DNA from: Polysphondylium violaceum
Taxonomy: Eukaryota > Evosea > Eumycetozoa > Dictyosteliales > Dictyosteliaceae
Reading direction: 5' to 3'
NCBI GenBank assembly: GCA_000277445.1
Contig: AJWJ01000367.1
Coordinates: 1-23,908, forward strand
DNA length: 23,908 nucleotides
Shown: positions 19,544 to 23,908 of the stretch, in pieces
Layout: the number at the start of each line of letters is the position of its first letter
Numbering within the stretch: position 1 is the stretch's first letter
Program-made: the position numbers and the translations under genes
The notes under the pieces: generated by a model
Databases searched by the model: none
What the model was told of the DNA's origin: nothing
Seen by the model: the letters and a program-made list of their open reading frames with translations, nothing else

Positions 19544-22500
19544 TTAGATATCACTTTTAGCACAGGCATGTTTTGAAAAAAACTCTAGTGTGAAAATGCA
19601 ATCTCTTTCGCTTGCTTTATACAATTTGTTTTCTTGATTTGGGTCACAATGGTATATCAAAACATTGCTTCTAGTACAACCAGCATAGTAAACATTGGAA
19701 TTGTAAGTGAGAGTGATTCTCTTATTGTCTGCTGATACGATATAGCTTCCTCTGGTGGGAATGCCAGTTTGATAAGAATATTTGTCTTGATAGACGTGGC
19801 ATGATTGATAAGAGTCTGCATCCCCTGTCATTTGAATTAAATTTACATCTCGACATGCATCAACTTGTCCACAGGGGTTATAGAAAAGTTGGCCCTTCAC
19901 TCCTTTTCCCTCTAAATTAGCTACTGAAAAAGAACCCAATGTTGTTGTTTTCAAAGGCGATAGGTCAAAATATGTGCCATTAATTCCTCGAAATTTACAG
20001 TTGTCCAGAATAGGGCCACTCTCAGAGCTCACATCTGGCACAGAGATTGTTGTATTATTATCAATACTCGACGATGATGATGGTACTTTGGCACAAGCAT
20101 ACTTTGAATTAAAATCAACTTGATAGACACATGATTGGGGAACACTAGAACCCATCACTTTTATAGTTTCACTAGGATCACAAGTAAAAACCAAAACATT
20201 TTGTCTTGTACAACCCGAAAATGGAATGTTTGAGTTATATCTTAGAGTGATTGTGTTTTTTGAAAATGTGTGTGTGACCAGAGATGGTAAACCAGTTTGG
20301 TATGCATACATTCCAGTATAGAGTTGACAGGATTGATAGATTGCATGGCCAGTCATTTCAACCATTTGTTGACAAATGGTACTTATAGGTCCACAAATTG
20401 TTAGCAAGACATTAAAGTTGTCATTCCCATTGTTTACATGGAAACTCACATTGAAATATGAATTATTTTTACTTGCCAATGGGGATAGATCAAAATAACT
20501 ATCACCATTTCCTTGGAATATACACGATGGTATTGGGGGTTCAGATGAAGAGGAAGAAGAGGAAATGGTTTCACTACTAGACGATTTTGATGATATGGAA
20601 GATTCTGATGATGGTGAATTATATATCGGACAAGCATATTTGGATTTGGCTCTTATTTCATAAACACAACCAGAGGGTTCAGCTGTTGATAAGATTGTAA
20701 AATCAGTAGTTGAGTCGCATATTAACTTGATTATTTGTACTCTTATACATGAAAAATAATTGTTTAATGATGAATACTCGAGAGAGATACCATAGCTCTC
20801 TATCGAAGAAGAGAATCCATTGGTATCACCAGTTTTTACTGCATAGAGATTATTATGGATATATGATTGACAAGATTGATAAGAGGTTGAATTTCCACTC
20901 AATTGAATAAAATTTGTTTCGCATATCTTTACTTTACCACATATTGAGAAATAAATAGTAAAATCTTCTGCATGTGTACCATGCCCTATGAATGTTGCAC
21001 TATAATAGCTTTGGTTTGGTAAAGCCAATGGCGTAAGATTATAATAAGAGTTGGTACCCTCTGGACCCTCAATAAGACATCTAGAATCAATTTCTTGAGA
21101 AGTACTATCGTTTGAGCTATAACTATTACTATTGTCACTATTGTCCCTCTTGTTTGAACAGGCATACTTTGTTCTAATATCTACTTGATAATTACAAAGA
21201 ATTGCTTCATAGGATGATACAATGTTAAATTCCGTAGAATTGTCACATAAAAGTTGAATAATGTTGAAGCTATAAAATGAACTGCCACATGGATATCGAT
21301 CGGACGTATATTTTAAAACTATTCTATTGTGAGAAAGTGTTGTTTCTAAATTGATTGGAGAGCCGATTTGAGTGGTAGTGGATGGACCCAATATGCAGGA
21401 TTGGAATGTTGTTGATTTACTTGGTGAAGTTTTTTGTTTGCATACATCGATTTGACCACAAATTGAAAAATAAAGAGGCTTGGAAATAAAGGCACCATGA
21501 TCAAGGTACCCAAAAGGAGCTATATAGGCACTATTGTTTGGTAAAATTAATGGCGATAAATCAAAATATTCACCTTTATCATCAGAAAAAATACATTGTG
21601 ATGGACATGCATAGCGTGAATCGATATTGACTTGATAGGTTAGAGGGGCTGTTTCTATGCTTGTTGAAATAATTTTAAAGGTTGTGTTTGGTTTACAAAA
21701 AAGATTGATCCTATTTTGTCTTGTTATTGACTGTGAATACATGTTTGAATTAAAAGTTAGCGATAAACCAAGAGCCGAGGTGTTGAAAGATAAAAGTGAT
21801 GGTGTGCCGGTTTGAATTGAATATTTGTTATCATAGATTTGACACGACTGATAAGATGTTGAGTTGCCACTTAATTGATTATAATGTCTACATTGGTCAA
21901 CCGAAACATTACCACAAATTGAGAATAGTAGAGTAAAAGAATCTGTGAATGCAGAATCTACCACTTGAAAAGGTGCTTGGTAATATACACTATTGTTTGC
22001 CAATGCCAATGGAGATAAATCAAATCCATATGGCACAGTGTCTAGATTATTTAATATACAATTTACTCCTTCATCCTGAGAAGAAGATGATGATGGTATG
22101 TCATCACTACTACTACCGCCACTAAAATAAATTGGACAAGCATATTTCGAATCAATTGGGATTTCAAAACCACACGGTGAAATCTCTTTTGCTTTTCCGA
22201 TTTTAAAACTATTATTCCTGCTACAAGTTAATACAAGTTGAATATATCTTTGACATCCAGAATACTCTTGGCTTGCTTTATAAACTAATGTAATTCCTCT
22301 ATCGTTTGGAATTGATGTTATTTTTAAAGGGGCACCGGTTTGAATCGATGAGTTTTGACTTGGATAAACTTGACATGATTGATATTGTTTCACGTCTGTC
22401 ACCGGTTTATAATCTTGACATGCATCGATTTGTCCACAAATTGAAAAGAATAGGTTATAGTAACTATATGCCCCGCGCTCTATATACCCTATATACGTAT

Positions 22501-23181
22501 TATAGCTATTATTATTCTTTAGCATCAACGCCGATAAATCAAAATAGGAATCAAGAGTCGTTCCAGGAAAAGTACAGTTGGCTGGATCTGGCAGGGGATT
22601 TGTGGGAGTGAAGGGACAGGCAAACTTTGATTTTATATTGACAGTATATTTACATTTGTGGGCATGGGCTTGGGTAATCCTCATATCGGTGGACTCATCA
22701 CACGTGAAAACCAATTCATTTGATCTGCTACACAAAAAATCACTCCCTGTATATCTTAGAGTGATCCCATTTGAATTCTCCTCTGCTTTCTCTGTAGTTG
22801 CATCACCCACTTGTGTCGCCAGAGGGAACATACTACATGCCTGACTGTTTCCTCTTTTAGAATACTTGTTATTACAATGCGACGTGGATCCGCATATATT
22901 AAATATAAACTAAATGTGAAAAAAAACACCCCATTTTAGTATAAAATTAACACAAACACTCTAAATCAAGCAACAACCAAGCTTACATCAAATTTTAATA
23001 AACTGTATCCGGCTCTATATGATGATCCATCAGTTAAAGTTAATGCTGATAAATCATAAGAATTATTATTAAAAGTAAATTTACAACTAGATGTTACAAA
23101 ATTAAAAGAAGACGATGAAGATGACAATAACCCTTCAAATAGGGTCAAGAGAAAGAAACAAATAATAAATTTACTAAACAT
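19544..23181 (-). CDS. Secreted protein of seven tandem MRH (mannose-6-phosphate receptor homology) domains
   Basis: Exons 22987-23181 and 19544-22909 join in frame across a 77-nt intron (GTAAGC...TTTAG) to 1186 residues. Residues 1-19 form a signal peptide. Seven repeats of about 145 residues follow, starting near 33, 177, 349, 504, 676, 861 and 1036. Each runs C-x-F...Y-F-DLSPL, then F-x-ICG-x-x-x-x-C, SCQ, a QTG-P turn, ITLRY, a C-x-R-x-x-x-x-x-x-x-C strand and a closing SKYACP. The pattern matches the MRH fold of mannose-6-phosphate receptors. Ser-rich linkers join the repeats. There is no transmembrane segment after repeat 7, so the protein is probably secreted or lysosomal. Repeat 1 is split by the intron; repeats 2-7 are in one exon. 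Sugar-binding residues are incomplete in every repeat. Confidence 0.88.
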
Positions 23182-23408
23182 ATATAATAAATATATCAGA
23201 TGATGGGCAAAAAATCTTCTTTCGTTTTAAGAAAAATATTTTGAAAAAAAAATATCTTGAATTTTTGAGAGGTTTAAAATACTAACCAATTTTAAAAATG
23301 AATATTAATAAGGTCTCAAGACATATTATTATTTTTTTGTGAGATTATGTCATTTTTCATTTAATTAAACTATAAATTATAATAGAAGCAATATTATTTT
23401 CAACCATA

Positions 23409-23480
23409 TCCCTATTGGTGTAGTCGGTAACACTCTAGTCTCTCACACTGGTACCTCGGGTTCGATTCCCGAATGGGGAG
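23409..23480 (+). tRNA. tRNA-Glu (anticodon CTC)
   Basis: The 72-base sequence folds fully: acceptor TCCCTAT/ATGGGGA with one G-U pair, D stem GTGT/ACAC, anticodon stem CTAGT/ACTGG with loop CTCTCAC, and T stem TCGGG/CCCGA with loop TTCGATT. The discriminator base is G. The anticodon CTC reads GAG. There is no intron, and CCA is not encoded, as usual in eukaryotes. The internal B box GGTTCGATTCC is intact. Confidence 0.96.
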
Positions 23481-23481
23481 G

Positions 23482-23487
23482 TTTTTT
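23482..23487 (+). terminator. RNA polymerase III terminator
   Basis: A run of six T begins two bases after the tRNA discriminator base, the usual Pol III stop. A longer T-run at about 23512-23518 may serve as backup. Confidence 0.85.
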
Positions 23488-23908
23488 ATATTTCTCAATC
23501 TTCTGTCGGGGTTTTTTTAATAACAGTTGTAATAGGAATAAATAACCCTATTAATGAACTATAATCAGAAAAAATTTTAATAACAATGACTATGGTCGTT
23601 GGTATTAAAGGTTGGAATGAATGATGAATTCACAAGTGAGACGATATACACTAAATGAACACAAAACTCAATCCTCTAATGAACTAAATAATCTAATGAG
23701 AAAAATCTATATAATGCTGTGTTTCTTTATGATGAAGAATAAAACATAATGAAAATGTTTTTCCAAATTTTTATTTTGTAAAAACATTTTTATAAAAGGA
23801 TTTTTCCTGTTAGTCATGGATTGACCACAAAAGAGTTCAAATCCAGAGATGATTATTGTTCATTTCTCTGGTTAATTATTCCTATTACAAATTTAATAAA
23901 ATATTGAT
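23488..23908. other. Region downstream of the tRNA gene
   Basis: This 421-base AT-rich stretch has no ORF. It holds a B-box-like GTTCAAATCC at 23835-23844, about 355 bases past the tRNA. No retrotransposon sequence is visible, although dictyostelid tRNA flanks are frequent integration sites. Confidence 0.4.

Noticed and set aside
23800-23890. Degenerate second tRNA
   Set aside because: Only a T-loop-like GTTCAAATCC is present; the flanking bases do not form a T stem and no acceptor or anticodon stem can be drawn.

Overview
The window looks like nuclear DNA of a dictyostelid social amoeba. Introns and intergenic DNA are extremely AT-rich. Introns are short (59-148 nt) apart from the RasGEF ones, several proteins carry Asn, Gln or Ser runs, and homopolymer A/T tracts fill the gene borders. 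The gene set also fits: a PatA-like calcium pump, a CBM49 secreted protein, a LisH-RasGEF and tandem mannose-6-phosphate-receptor-homology (MRH) repeats. The exact species cannot be read from the sequence. Coding third positions are GC-richer than I would expect for D. discoideum, so another dictyostelid is likely.

Layout, left to right: an IQ-motif/charged-helix protein with KEN-box and CDK-type sites (minus, 4-852); a divergent promoter region; an Asn/Ser-rich protein with a USPL1-like CxxC...CxxxxC zinc motif (plus, 1501-2541); convergent to it, poly(ADP-ribose) glycohydrolase with an N-terminal PIP box (minus, 2773-5001); the polynucleotide 5'-kinase Grc3/NOL9, three exons (plus, 5524-7419); a 1.77 kb gene-free stretch with a palindrome, a long hairpin and a G-quadruplex-type tract; the PMCA-type Ca2+-ATPase PatA, two exons (plus, 9191-12622); a small secreted CBM49 protein (minus, 12759-13223); the pre-rRNA processing factor Fcf2/DNTTIP2, four exons (plus, 13697-14785); an orphan ORF with a weak, apparently inactive ULP1-protease-like pattern (plus, 15187-15732); a five-exon LisH-RasGEF (plus, 16399-19168); a secreted protein of seven tandem MRH domains, two exons (minus, 19544-23181); and a tRNA-Glu(CTC) gene (23409-23480).

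The neighbours do not form an operon-like system. Functional links are loose: Grc3 and Fcf2 both act in pre-rRNA maturation, and PARG, the PIP box and the KEN/CDK-site protein point to replication or the cell cycle. No mobile element, virus-derived element or CRISPR array was seen. The exon structures of Grc3, PatA, Fcf2, RasGEF and the MRH protein were derived by hand from GT/AG sites and frame continuity and are given in the entries.
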